From UKL13-2 sp044229235 (lineage in GTDB: Bacteria; Pseudomonadota; Gammaproteobacteria; Burkholderiales; Usitatibacteraceae), in assembly GCA_044229235.1 (NCBI GenBank), contig JBGATH010000018.1, positions 1 through 64,000 of the forward strand: a stretch of DNA of 64,000 nucleotides, written 5' to 3'. Shown here piece by piece: positions 53,610 to 62,096 of this stretch. The notes below the pieces were generated by a model. That model was not told the DNA's origin. It saw only the letters and a program-made list of their open reading frames with translations, and ran no database searches. Positions within the stretch are counted from its first letter, which is position 1. Every line of letters starts with the position of its first letter. The position numbers and the translations under genes were made by a program.

Positions 53610-54593
53610 GTGAACATCGCGGTACTTGGCGCAGGCGCCTGGGGGACTGCACTGGCGATTTCGTTCTCGAGCCGGCACGTGGTTTCGCTGTGGGCGCGGG
53701 ATCCTCATCAGGCCGATGCCATGTCGCGCGACCGCGTGAACCAGCGCTACCTGCCTGAAGCAAGGCTGCCCGACAACGTGCGGCTCCTCGCGGATTTTGC
53801 CGTCGCTACCGGCGACGCGGATTGCATTGTGATCGCAACTTCAACCAGCGGTCTCGCGGAAACGGTGCTGGCCGCACGGCATCTTCACGCACCGATCGTC
53901 TGGGTGTGCAAGGGGTTTGATCGCGACACCGGCAGGCTGCCGCATGAGACCGTGGCGGGCATCCTGCCTGCCGATGCCCGCTACGGCGCGCTGAGCGGGC
54001 CGAGCTTTGCCGCCGAGGTTGCGCGCGGCCTTCCCTGCGCGCTCACTCTGGCCGCGAACAACTTCGAATTTGCCCAGAAAATGGCTTCCGAACTTAACGG
54101 GCCTTCCCTGCGCATCTACTCGAGCGACGATCTGGTGGGTGTCGAACTGGGCGGTGCGCTCAAGAACGTGATGGCAATCGCCGCGGGTATTTGCGATGGC
54201 ATGCAACTGGGCACGAATGCGCGCGCCGCGCTGATCACCCGTGGCCTTGCGGAAATGGTGCGGCTAGGCGTCGCGATGGGCGGCAAACCGGAGACCTTCA
54301 TGGGCCTGACCGGGCTCGGCGACCTGGTATTGACGGCCACCGGCAGCCTGTCGCGCAACCGCGCGGTCGGCATTGGCCTGGCCGAAGGCAAATCACTTGA
54401 CCAGGTCCTCGCCGGGCTGGGGCACGTCGCAGAAGGCGTCAATTCGGCCCAGACCGCACTGCGGCTCGCACATGCCAGGCGGGTCGAGATGCCCATTACC
54501 GAAGCGGTGAATGCGGTGCTGTTCGATCACGCTGATCCGCGTGAAACCGTCAAGCGCCTGCTGTCGCGTGAAGCCAAGTCGGAGGTGCGGTGA
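53610..54593 (+). CDS. gpsA: NAD(P)H-dependent glycerol-3-phosphate dehydrogenase
   Basis: The 327-residue enzyme has the nucleotide loop GAGAWGTALA (residues 7-16), the active-site lysine in ELGGALKNVMAIAAG, and GLGDLVLTATG. It makes sn-glycerol-3-phosphate for phospholipids, a substrate of PlsY (57 kb). The start is GTG at 53610, with AGGAG 10 bp upstream. Confidence 0.97.
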   Translation: MNIAVLGAGAWGTALAISFSSRHVVSLWARDPHQADAMSRDRVNQRYLPEARLPDNVRLLADFAVATGDADCIVIATSTSGLAETVLAARHLHAPIVWVCKGFDRDTGRLPHETVAGILPADARYGALSGPSFAAEVARGLPCALTLAANNFEFAQKMASELNGPSLRIYSSDDLVGVELGGALKNVMAIAAGICDGMQLGTNARAALITRGLAEMVRLGVAMGGKPETFMGLTGLGDLVLTATGSLSRNRAVGIGLAEGKSLDQVLAGLGHVAEGVNSAQTALRLAHARRVEMPITEAVNAVLFDHADPRETVKRLLSREAKSEVR

Positions 54594-54660
54594 AGTTGCC
54601 GCATGCGCCAGACTGATCTCCATCCCAGTTTCCCAGAAATAACATTCCCGGAGCCCTGCC

Positions 54661-55677
54661 ATGCCCAAGAAGTCTGCGACCAAGAAATCCGAGTCAGTTG
54701 CCAGGAAAGAGCCGAAGCCACCCGCTGCCCGAAAGGCCGCGGCAGCAGCAGCTGCGGCGCTATCTGATCCGCGCGTCAACCCGGCACAGAAGGCGGAGGT
54801 GCTGATTGAAGCGCTTCCCTATATCCAGCGCTTCTGGGACAAGAACATTGTGGTGAAGTACGGCGGCAACGCCATGACGGACGTGAGTTTGCAGGAGGAC
54901 TTCGCCGAGGATATTACGCTACTGAAACTGATTGGCATGAATCCGGTGGTGGTGCATGGTGGCGGTCCGCAGATCAACAAGACCCTGGAGCGGATTGGCA
55001 AGCAGGGGCAGTTCATCCAGGGAATGCGTGTCACCGATGACGAAACGCTGGACGTTGTGGAAATGGTGCTCGGTGGGCTGGTCAACCAGGAAATCGTCAC
55101 GCTGATCAACAGGGCCGGCGGCAAAGCGGTAGGCTTGACCGGCAAAGACGGCAACTTCATCCATGCCCGCAAGATGACCATCACCTCCAAGGACGACAAG
55201 CGCAAGAAGATCGATATCGGCCTTGTCGGCGAAGTCGTGAAAATCGACACTGCCATCATCGACCTGCTCGACAGCCAGGACTTCATTCCGGTGATCGCCC
55301 CGCTGGGCGTCGATGAAAACGGCGTGGCTTACAACATCAACGCCGACGTCGTCGCCGGCAAGATTGCCGTGGCGCTGCAGGCGGAAAAGCTGGTCATTCT
55401 GACCAATACCAAGGGGGTTCTGGACAAGAAGGGCAAGCTGCTAACAGGCCTCAATCCCGCCCGGATCACCGAACTCGTCGCCGATGGCACCATCTCCGGC
55501 GGGATGATCCCGAAGATTGATTTCGCGCTGGACGCGGTCAAGAACGGTGTGAAGACCGCGCACATTATCGATGGCCGCGTACCCCACGCGCTGCTGCTGG
55601 AGGTGCTGACCAATGAGGGCGTGGGGACCCTGATCCGCGGCGCGGCGGCGAACCGCGGGCCCGCCAGCAACCGCTGA
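54661..55677 (+). CDS. argB: N-acetylglutamate kinase with a basic N-terminal extension
   Basis: The 338-residue enzyme phosphorylates N-acetylglutamate in arginine synthesis. The kinase begins near residue 37 (RVNPAQKAEVLIEALPYI) with KYGGNAM, HGGGPQI, NRAGGKAVGLTGKDG and ADGTISGGMIPK. The first 36 residues are an Ala/Lys/Pro stretch like a histone tail, not part of the usual family. GGAG precedes the ATG and no other in-frame start lies near the kinase, so the tail is probably made. A 66-bp palindrome follows the stop by 5 bp. Confidence 0.96.
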   Translation: MPKKSATKKSESVARKEPKPPAARKAAAAAAAALSDPRVNPAQKAEVLIEALPYIQRFWDKNIVVKYGGNAMTDVSLQEDFAEDITLLKLIGMNPVVVHGGGPQINKTLERIGKQGQFIQGMRVTDDETLDVVEMVLGGLVNQEIVTLINRAGGKAVGLTGKDGNFIHARKMTITSKDDKRKKIDIGLVGEVVKIDTAIIDLLDSQDFIPVIAPLGVDENGVAYNINADVVAGKIAVALQAEKLVILTNTKGVLDKKGKLLTGLNPARITELVADGTISGGMIPKIDFALDAVKNGVKTAHIIDGRVPHALLLEVLTNEGVGTLIRGAAANRGPASNR

Positions 55678-55681
55678 TGGA

Positions 55682-55747
55682 AAACCCCTTATCCCGCGCG
55701 CCTTCCAGGGCAAAAATGGCCTGAAAGGCGCGCCAATGCTGGTGTTT
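55682..55747. repeat. 66-bp palindromic element, copy 4
   Basis: It starts AAACCCC and ends GCTGGTGTTT, with inner arms CGCGCCTTCCAGG and CCTGAAAGGCGCG around GCAAAAATGG. The inner stem is strong and the outer arms partly decayed. It lies 5 bp after the argB stop codon and 24 bp before the ybaK start codon. Confidence 0.9.
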
Positions 55748-55770
55748 GGCTGAGTTGCCAGGTCTTCCGC

Positions 55771-56253
55771 ATGTCCAAACCTTCCGAGACGCCCGCCACC
55801 ACCGTGCTGAGAAAGCACGGCGTGCAATACACCGAGCACCTTTATGAGTACGTCGAACACGGCGGCACGTCCGTGTCCTCATCCTCCCTCGGGGTTGACG
55901 AACACCACGTTGTCAAGACGCTGATTTTTGAGGACGATGCGCGCCGGCCCTTGTGCGTGTTGATGCACGGCGACCGCAAGGTGAGTACCAAGGAGCTGGC
56001 GCGGCAGATCGGTGCCAAGCGTGTCGCGCCCTGCAAGCCGGAGGATGCGATGCGGCACTCAGGCTATCAGATTGGCGGCTGTTCGCCGTTCGGCCTGCGC
56101 AAGCCCATGCCGGTGTATATGGAGGGCAGCATTCTCGCCATCGAGCGCATCCTCATCAATGGCGGCAAGCGCGGCTTTCTCGTCGGACTGCCACCCGGGG
56201 AAGTGGTTCGAATCGTCAAACCGACGCTGGTGACGGTTGGCCTGGCTGACTAG
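55771..56253 (+). CDS. ybaK: Cys-tRNA(Pro)/aminoacyl-tRNA deacylase YbaK
   Basis: The 160-residue protein matches YbaK/EbsC (VVKTLIFEDDAR, KVSTKELARQIGAK, HSGYQIGGCSPFGLRK, LINGGKRGFLVGL). It removes mischarged Cys from tRNA-Pro in trans. It stands alone after a palindromic element. Confidence 0.94.
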   Translation: MSKPSETPATTVLRKHGVQYTEHLYEYVEHGGTSVSSSSLGVDEHHVVKTLIFEDDARRPLCVLMHGDRKVSTKELARQIGAKRVAPCKPEDAMRHSGYQIGGCSPFGLRKPMPVYMEGSILAIERILINGGKRGFLVGLPPGEVVRIVKPTLVTVGLAD

Positions 56254-56266
56254 CTGCGGGTGAGCG

Positions 56267-56467
56267 TCAAATCTTGATCAGACGCGACAGCAGCGTCAGC
56301 AGCACGCTGATCAGCACCGTGCTGGTGATGGGCAGAAAGTAATCGCGATTGTTGTGCCGGAAACGCAGATCGCCGGGTAATCTCCAAAGCCCGTACTTTG
56401 AAAGTTGCGGGGCAAACAGGCCCAGCAATATCGTGGCCAGCGCGATGAGCACAATCCACTTCAGCAT
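56267..56467 (-). CDS. DUF2905 small membrane protein
   Basis: The 66-residue protein has a hydrophobic N-terminal helix (WIVLIALATILLGLFAP), the conserved LPGDLRF and a second hydrophobic helix (ITSTVLISVLLTLLSRL). This is DUF2905, with unknown function. It lies right after folB on the minus strand, whose stop codon is at 56468. Confidence 0.9.
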   Translation of the reverse strand: MLKWIVLIALATILLGLFAPQLSKYGLWRLPGDLRFRHNNRDYFLPITSTVLISVLLTLLSRLIKI

Positions 56468-56836
56468 TTACGCCTGCTTCCCGGCTTCACGCGAACGCGC
56501 GATGGTCACACCGACCTGCTTCACGTTGCGGATATGGGCAATCTTGGCGACGCTGACTTTCACCCATTGCGCCTGGAAGTCGTGAAGAACGACCTGGGTG
56601 ATGTGTTCGGCCAGCGCCTCCAGCAACTTGAAATGCTGCTCCTTGAGATCGGACTGAATGCGCTCGACGACCTTGCCATAATCGACCGTGTCGCGAATGT
56701 TGTCGCTGTTGCCGGCACGATGGGTATCGAGGCCGATTTCGAGGTTGAAATCCAGTGTCTGCGGGCGCAATTTTTCCCACTCGTAGATCCCAATCCACGC
56801 CTCGGCGCGCAACTCGCGGATGAAGATGATGTCCAT
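56468..56836 (-). CDS. folB: Dihydroneopterin aldolase
   Basis: The 122-residue protein starts MDIIFIRELRAEAWIGIYEWE, with VDYGKVVERI and LLEALAEHI, as in FolB. It cleaves dihydroneopterin to hydroxymethyl-dihydropterin in folate synthesis. It is divergent from plsY with only 23 bp between starts. Confidence 0.94.
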   Translation of the reverse strand: MDIIFIRELRAEAWIGIYEWEKLRPQTLDFNLEIGLDTHRAGNSDNIRDTVDYGKVVERIQSDLKEQHFKLLEALAEHITQVVLHDFQAQWVKVSVAKIAHIRNVKQVGVTIARSREAGKQA

Positions 56837-56859
56837 GCGATCTATTGTAGAGTAGCGCC

Positions 56860-57501
56860 ATGATGAATTCCCTGATCGCGATCATCCTCGCGTACCTGAT
56901 CGGTTCTCTGTCGTTTGCCGTCATTGTCAGCTGGGCGATGGGTTTGCCTGACCCGCACACCTATGGTTCGGGCAACCCGGGCGCCACCAATGTGCTGCGC
57001 ACCGGCAAGAAGCTTGCCGCGCTGCTGACCTTGCTCGGCGATGCGGCAAAGGGCTGGTTCGCCGTATGGATGGCGCAGCGTTACGCCGGTGAGTTTGAAC
57101 TTTCATCGGGCACCATCGCCGGCGTTGCCATGGCGGTTTTCCTGGGCCACCTGTTTCCGGTGTTCTTTCGTTTTCTTGGCGGCAAGGGTGTCGCCACCGT
57201 CCTGGGCATCCTGCTCGCCATCAGCGGCTGGTTGGGCCTCGCCACACTGGTCACCTGGCTGATCATCGCGGTGTTCTTTCGCTACTCCTCACTGGCGGCC
57301 ATCGTCGCGTCCGTATTCGCGCCTTTGTATTGCTTCTTCCTGTTTGGCATGTCGGCGGCCCTGCCGGCGGTCATACTCATGTCGGCGCTGCTGGTTTGGC
57401 GTCACAAGGAAAATATTCGCAAACTGGCCAATGGCACGGAGTCAAAGATCGGCGCAAAGAAGGCGCCCCCGGCCGACGCGCCTGGCGATTCGGCAGGTTA
57501 G
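56860..57501 (+). CDS. plsY: Glycerol-3-phosphate acyltransferase PlsY
   Basis: The 213-residue membrane protein has about five helices and the three PlsY motifs: GSLSFAV, GSGNPGATNVLR and GHLFPVFFRFLGGKGVAT. It acylates glycerol-3-phosphate (made by GpsA) with acyl-phosphate. Two adjacent ATG codons are present at 56860 and 56863. A polar Lys/Ala-rich tail of about 35 residues follows. Confidence 0.96.
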   Translation: MMNSLIAIILAYLIGSLSFAVIVSWAMGLPDPHTYGSGNPGATNVLRTGKKLAALLTLLGDAAKGWFAVWMAQRYAGEFELSSGTIAGVAMAVFLGHLFPVFFRFLGGKGVATVLGILLAISGWLGLATLVTWLIIAVFFRYSSLAAIVASVFAPLYCFFLFGMSAALPAVILMSALLVWRHKENIRKLANGTESKIGAKKAPPADAPGDSAG

Positions 57502-57534
57502 GCGCGCCCGGTTCTTCGCCGGCTGTGGAGACGG

Positions 57535-58311
57535 CTAACGGCCATACCCCAGCAAACCAAGTACGCGCTGGGATACGCCCGGTGGAAGTGCTGACAGCAG
57601 CCACATGCCGAAACTCAGCGTCCACGGAAAACTGATGCGGGCGCGATTTCGGGCAAGTCCATGGCGTATGCGGCGCGCAGCGTCTTCGGCAGAAAGCTGG
57701 AAGGGCTTCGCGGCAGGAAAGCGCCGGCTCATCGGCGTATCAATGAAGCCGGGCATGACCACCGTGAGAGAAATACCTTCGGGTGCCAGTAATGCCCGCA
57801 TGGCATCACCATAGTTGCTGATGGCTGCCTTGGTCGCCGAATAGGTCGGCGTCACTGGCATGCCGACCCGCGCGGCCAGCGAGGCAACCAGGGCAATCTG
57901 CCCCCGCCGGCGCGCACGAAACAACGGCAGCGCGGTGGCGACCGTGGCCAAGGCGCCACGCAGGTTGACATCAATCACGCTCGCAACATCCTCCCACCGC
58001 TCGCCGCCGCCGTCGGCCGCGTTGGTGATGCCGGCATTGACGATAAGCAGATCCGGCGGCGATGCCGCCAGCATGTCGCCAAAGCGTTGCATGAAGTCAT
58101 CGGTGAGTTTCAGATCTGCCTTGCAGCACTCCACGCGCGCGCCGCGCCGCAGGCACTCATCAGCCACTTTGCCAAGGCGATCATCATCGCGACCGTGCAG
58201 CAGCAGCGTCACACCGGGTGCAGCGTACTCCATGGCCAGCGCGCTGCCGAGGCCGCTGGAGGCGCCGGTGATGGCAACGACCCCGGGCGCAGTGCCTTCA
58301 CGCATGATCAT
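57535..58311 (-). CDS. Short-chain dehydrogenase/reductase
   Basis: The 258-residue Rossmann enzyme has TGASSGLG (15-22), VNAG (91-94), Ser144 and Tyr157-x3-Lys161. A hydrophobic C-terminal stretch (FGMWLLSALPPGV) suggests membrane contact. It overlaps the glycosyltransferase gene by 4 bp, so they act together. SDR proteins such as RkpH and WcbP occur in capsule lipid loci; a link to the PKS operon 18 kb away is possible but unproven. Confidence 0.9.
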   Translation of the reverse strand: MIMREGTAPGVVAITGASSGLGSALAMEYAAPGVTLLLHGRDDDRLGKVADECLRRGARVECCKADLKLTDDFMQRFGDMLAASPPDLLIVNAGITNAADGGGERWEDVASVIDVNLRGALATVATALPLFRARRRGQIALVASLAARVGMPVTPTYSATKAAISNYGDAMRALLAPEGISLTVVMPGFIDTPMSRRFPAAKPFQLSAEDAARRIRHGLARNRARISFPWTLSFGMWLLSALPPGVSQRVLGLLGYGR

Positions 58312-59480
58312 GCCCCGGGGCGCGCCGCATCGAGCTGCTGCAACATCGCGTCGACAATCGCGAAGTGTTGTGGCCAGGTCGTTGGCCGATACCGTTGCAT
58401 GCGCACAAGCTGGCTGCTGCGCAGGGCACTTTGCGGTGCCGTGTATTCACGCACCAGCGCCTCCCATCGGCCACCATCGAGCGGATCGGCGTATTCGGGG
58501 ATGTCACCAGCGATTTCGCGAAATACCGGCAATTCGCTGCAGATTGCGGGCACATTGCGCGCCAGTGCTTCGGCCAGCGGCAAGCCGTACCCTTCCGCAA
58601 ATGACGGGAACAGCAGGGCCTGCGCGTGATGCAGCCAGGTGTTCAGGTCGCGATCGCTGCATGCAGGCCGCTCGATGATGATTCCCTGCAACTGCTCGCA
58701 GCGTTCCAGCAAGTCCACCACGTTCTCGCATTCCCAGCCGCGCTGGCCGATGACGACAAGTCGCGGTACGGCGTCGCCCATCGTGGCGTGCAACTTGCGC
58801 CACAGTTGTAGAAGCATCCAGTGATTCTTGCGCGGCTCGATGGTGCCGAGCACCAGAAAATAAGGCTCCTGCAACAGCCGCGGCCCGGCAGGCGAGATCG
58901 GGAGCCCGGGTGCGAGCGGCGCAACTACCGTCGGCGGCAGCTGCCACTGCTGTTTGGCGGCAAATTGCGTGAGCACGTCGAGCGTATGCCGGGAATTGGC
59001 GACCACCCCGGCGCTAAGGTGTATGGCAGCGCGCATGCGCGCGATGTGCTTGCGACCTTCGCCGGGCCGGCAGTATTCCGGATGGGTAATGGGGATCAGG
59101 TCGTGCACAACCACGATCGGCCGCGCCCCGGCGCGCCGCAGTCCGATTGCGTAGCGGCGGTTTTCCAGGCCGATATGCCCGGTGTTGAAAAGATAGCTGC
59201 CTGGAAAGCCAAGGCAAAGCCAGCGCCAGAGTACGGCCTTGAAGACACAGCGCACGGCCAGCCAGGACATTGGCAATTGGGCGTCCTGCAAGGCGCCAAA
59301 CATCTTCACAGAGTCAGTCGCCGACAGTGGTGCGCTGAATGGTCCGACGCTTAGTACCGCCCGCGCGTTGCCGGCATAGTGATCGATATAGGCGAGGCTG
59401 ACGCGGTCGATGCCGGTGGGCAGCGTTCGCGTCAGGCGCCGGTACATCAGGCGTGTCACATCGATCAATAAGGGGGTCAC
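58308..59480 (-). CDS. Glycosyltransferase family 4-like
   Basis: The 390-residue GT-B protein has VVHDLIPITHP, VLGTIEPRKNH and the EX7E motif in EGYGLPLAEAL. It transfers sugar from a nucleotide donor to a cell-surface glycan. The start is GTG at 59480. It is the first gene of a two-gene unit with the SDR. Confidence 0.92.
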   Translation of the reverse strand: MTPLLIDVTRLMYRRLTRTLPTGIDRVSLAYIDHYAGNARAVLSVGPFSAPLSATDSVKMFGALQDAQLPMSWLAVRCVFKAVLWRWLCLGFPGSYLFNTGHIGLENRRYAIGLRRAGARPIVVVHDLIPITHPEYCRPGEGRKHIARMRAAIHLSAGVVANSRHTLDVLTQFAAKQQWQLPPTVVAPLAPGLPISPAGPRLLQEPYFLVLGTIEPRKNHWMLLQLWRKLHATMGDAVPRLVVIGQRGWECENVVDLLERCEQLQGIIIERPACSDRDLNTWLHHAQALLFPSFAEGYGLPLAEALARNVPAICSELPVFREIAGDIPEYADPLDGGRWEALVREYTAPQSALRSSQLVRMQRYRPTTWPQHFAIVDAMLQQLDAARPGA

Positions 59481-59558
59481 GGGATGGGCGGTTGGTCTTT
59501 GTGCACCAAGGGTAACAAAGAAACCATCGCATCAACGATACCGGAAATGCAGCAAGCC

Positions 59559-60398
59559 TCAGGTGGTTTCCATGCTGGCGCCGAGCGCGGGTCCGGGAAA
59601 CGCCGCGTCCAACGCGTCTAGATCAACAGCAGAAAGCCGCAATTTTTGCGCGCGAAGAATGTCTTCGACCCCTTCGGTTCGCGACGTCTTTGGTATCGCC
59701 GTGACGCGCTGCCGGGCCAACAGCCAGGCGATCGCCACCTGCGCCGGAGTCGCATCAATTTTCCGCGCGAAGGCAACCAATCCGGGATGGTGCGTGAGGC
59801 GTCCCTGGTCGAGCGGGGAATAGGCCATGGTGACGATGCCTGCCTGCGATTGCAGGGGCATTAGCGTAGCCTCGGGCCAGCGCTTGGCGAGGTTGAAGTA
59901 GACCTGGTTCGCGACGCAGCGGGTTCCTTCGGGAAGCGCCAGCAATTCCTGCATGTCGCTGCTATCGAAGTTGGATACACCCCACATGCGAATCTTCCCT
60001 TCGCGCTGCAACTGGGACATTGCCGCCACCGTATCGGCCAGCGGATGCTCGCCGCGCCAGTGCAGCAGATACAAATCAATCATCGACGTGCCGAGGCGCT
60101 TGAGGCTGCGCTCGCATGCGGCGATGGTGCCGCGTCGTGAAGCATTCCACGGGTAGACCTTTGAGACAAGAAACACAGAATCCCGTGTCCCTCGAATGGC
60201 GGCGCCGACCACTTCCTCCGCGCCACCGTCGCCATACATTTCGGCGGTATCGATCAGCGTCAAACCCCGGGCGAGGCCATGGCGCAGCGTGGCGATTTCC
60301 TGCTTTCGATTGGTCGCAGATTCGCCCATGCGCCAGGTACCGAGCCCAAGTGCGGGCATGACGGCACCGGTGTTGAGGGTGATGTGTGGAATGCTCAT
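59559..60398 (-). CDS. Aldo/keto reductase
   Basis: The 279-residue barrel enzyme shows the tetrad Asp and Tyr in IDTAEMYGDG, Lys in LVSKVYP and His in LLHWRGEHP, plus IPKTSR for the NADPH phosphate. It reduces carbonyls; substrate unknown. The ATG at 60398 overlaps the upstream gene by 4 bp. Confidence 0.93.
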   Translation of the reverse strand: MSIPHITLNTGAVMPALGLGTWRMGESATNRKQEIATLRHGLARGLTLIDTAEMYGDGGAEEVVGAAIRGTRDSVFLVSKVYPWNASRRGTIAACERSLKRLGTSMIDLYLLHWRGEHPLADTVAAMSQLQREGKIRMWGVSNFDSSDMQELLALPEGTRCVANQVYFNLAKRWPEATLMPLQSQAGIVTMAYSPLDQGRLTHHPGLVAFARKIDATPAQVAIAWLLARQRVTAIPKTSRTEGVEDILRAQKLRLSAVDLDALDAAFPGPALGASMETT

Positions 60399-60841
60399 GC
60401 CGCCGCGCACCGCGCTTCCGCCGGCAGGTAATTGGCGACCTCCACCAGATTCATGTCGGGGTCACGAAAATAGACAGACTCGATCCGGCCAGTCGCACCG
60501 GTTCGGAATACCGGGCCAAGGATCACCTCGATGTGCTCATTTGCCAGATGGGCACGAACTTCGGCCAGCGGCGCCGATGTGATGAGGCAGAAATCCGCCG
60601 AACCCGGCGTTGGTTTCAGCACGTTCGGGTCCGGAACCGCATCGGCTGCATGCAGGTTGATTTTTTGCTCGCCGAAAGCCAGCGCGACCCGTCGCGTGCC
60701 CATCGACTCGAATTGCACGACCTTCATGCCGAGGACCCGCGAATAGAAATCGCAGGTGGCTTCGATGCTGGCGACGGTCAGCACAAAATGATCGATGCGA
60801 TCGCATGCGATCGGACTGGTGCCGGCTGGCTGGATCTGCAT
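60395..60841 (-). CDS. VOC family (glyoxalase/bleomycin resistance fold) protein
   Basis: The 148-residue protein has DHFVLTVASIEATCDFYSRVLG, VALAFGEQKINLH and IESVYFRDPDMNLVEVANY. These metal-ligand His/Glu positions are typical of single-domain virulence-like VOC proteins (lactoylglutathione lyase relatives). The ATG at 60841 is preferred over an upstream TTG. It is co-translated with the aldo/keto reductase. Confidence 0.9.
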   Translation of the reverse strand: MQIQPAGTSPIACDRIDHFVLTVASIEATCDFYSRVLGMKVVQFESMGTRRVALAFGEQKINLHAADAVPDPNVLKPTPGSADFCLITSAPLAEVRAHLANEHIEVILGPVFRTGATGRIESVYFRDPDMNLVEVANYLPAEARCAAA

Positions 60842-60872
60842 GAGCAAGGGTCTCCGCTGCTATGATCGAACC

Positions 60873-62024
60873 ATGAAAATACCAGATTCAAAACTGCCCA
60901 ACATCGGCACGACGATCTTTACTACCATGTCCGCGCTGGCGCAGGAACTGGGCGCCGTAAACCTCGGCCAGGGCTTCCCCGATTTTGCGTGTGATCCGCG
61001 CCTGCTCGACATGATGAACGAGGCGATGCGTGCCGGCTGCAACCAGTACCCGCCGATGACCGGCGTGCCCGAGCTGCGCGAAGCAATCTCGGCGAAGGTG
61101 GCGGCGCTCTACGACAAGCACTACGATCCGACCACGGAAGTGACTGTGACGGCGGGCGCGACGCAGGCAATTCAGACCGCGCTCACCGCGATTGTGCGAC
61201 CGGGCGACGAAGTGATCATTTTTGAGCCGGTTTACGACAGCTATGACCCGGTCATTCGCTTGAATGGCGGCATACCGATTTACGCCACGCTGCGGTTTCC
61301 TGACTTTCGCCCGGATTGGGATGCAGTCAGAGCGCTCATCACGCCGCGCACCCGGGCCATCATGATCAACACGCCGCACAACCCGACGGCGACCACCTGG
61401 TGCCGGGAGGACCTGCAGGCGCTGTCGGACCTGCTGCGTGATACCGACATCATGGTCATCAGCGACGAAGTCTACGAGCACATGGTTTTCGACGGCCACG
61501 CGCATTTGAGCGCGGCGTCGTTCCCCGGGCTGGCGGAACGTGCATTCGTTGTTTCATCGTTTGGCAAGACCTATCACGTCACCGGCTGGAAGATCGCCTA
61601 TTGCCTTGCGCCGAAAGCGCTCAGCGCCGAATTTCGCAAGGCGCATCAGTTCATTGTGTTCACTGTCCACACACCATCGCAACACGCCATCGCCCGATAC
61701 ATGCAGCTGGGGACGCACAATCAACTGTCGGCTTTCTACCAGGCCAAGCGTGACTTCTTTCTGGCACGCGCCTCCGGATCGCGTCTGAAATGGCAGGCAA
61801 GCCGCGGCACCTATTTCGTGCTCGCGGGCTACGGGCAACTGCCGGAGTTTGCAGGCATGGCGGAAGCGGAGTTTGCCCTCATGCTTGCGCGAAAGATTGG
61901 CGTGGTCTGCATTCCGGTGTCGGCGTTCTATCACGATGCCGTCGAGCAGCAGACGGTGCGTTTCTGCTTTGCGAAGCGGGAAGAAACTCTGGCGATTGCC
62001 GCTTATCGCCTTGCGACACTGTAG
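60873..62024 (+). CDS. PLP-dependent aminotransferase, methionine/kynurenine type (YbdL-like)
   Basis: The 383-residue class I aminotransferase has VNLGQGFPDF, NTPHNPT, SDEVYEHMVFDG and SSFGKTYHVTGWK with PLP lysine 232. The NLGQGFP start is typical of methionine aminotransferase YbdL and kynurenine-type enzymes. The ATG at 60873 is 31 bp from the divergent VOC start. A palindromic element follows the stop by 2 bp. Confidence 0.93.
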   Translation: MKIPDSKLPNIGTTIFTTMSALAQELGAVNLGQGFPDFACDPRLLDMMNEAMRAGCNQYPPMTGVPELREAISAKVAALYDKHYDPTTEVTVTAGATQAIQTALTAIVRPGDEVIIFEPVYDSYDPVIRLNGGIPIYATLRFPDFRPDWDAVRALITPRTRAIMINTPHNPTATTWCREDLQALSDLLRDTDIMVISDEVYEHMVFDGHAHLSAASFPGLAERAFVVSSFGKTYHVTGWKIAYCLAPKALSAEFRKAHQFIVFTVHTPSQHAIARYMQLGTHNQLSAFYQAKRDFFLARASGSRLKWQASRGTYFVLAGYGQLPEFAGMAEAEFALMLARKIGVVCIPVSAFYHDAVEQQTVRFCFAKREETLAIAAYRLATL

Positions 62025-62026
62025 TA

Positions 62027-62092
62027 AAGATCAAGCACCGGCGCGGCTTCCAGGGCAAAAAGCAGCGGAAAGGCGCGCCAGTGCTTGAGTTT
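62027..62092. repeat. 66-bp palindromic element, copy 5
   Basis: The arms AAGATCAAGCACCGGCG and CGCCAGTGCTTGAGTTT match at 14 of 17 pairs. Changes on both sides keep pairing (AAGCAC with GTGCTT instead of CAGCAT with ATGCTG), which points to selection on the hairpin. It lies between convergent aminotransferase and xerD ends, 2 and 4 bp away. Confidence 0.92.
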
Positions 62093-62096
62093 TGCA

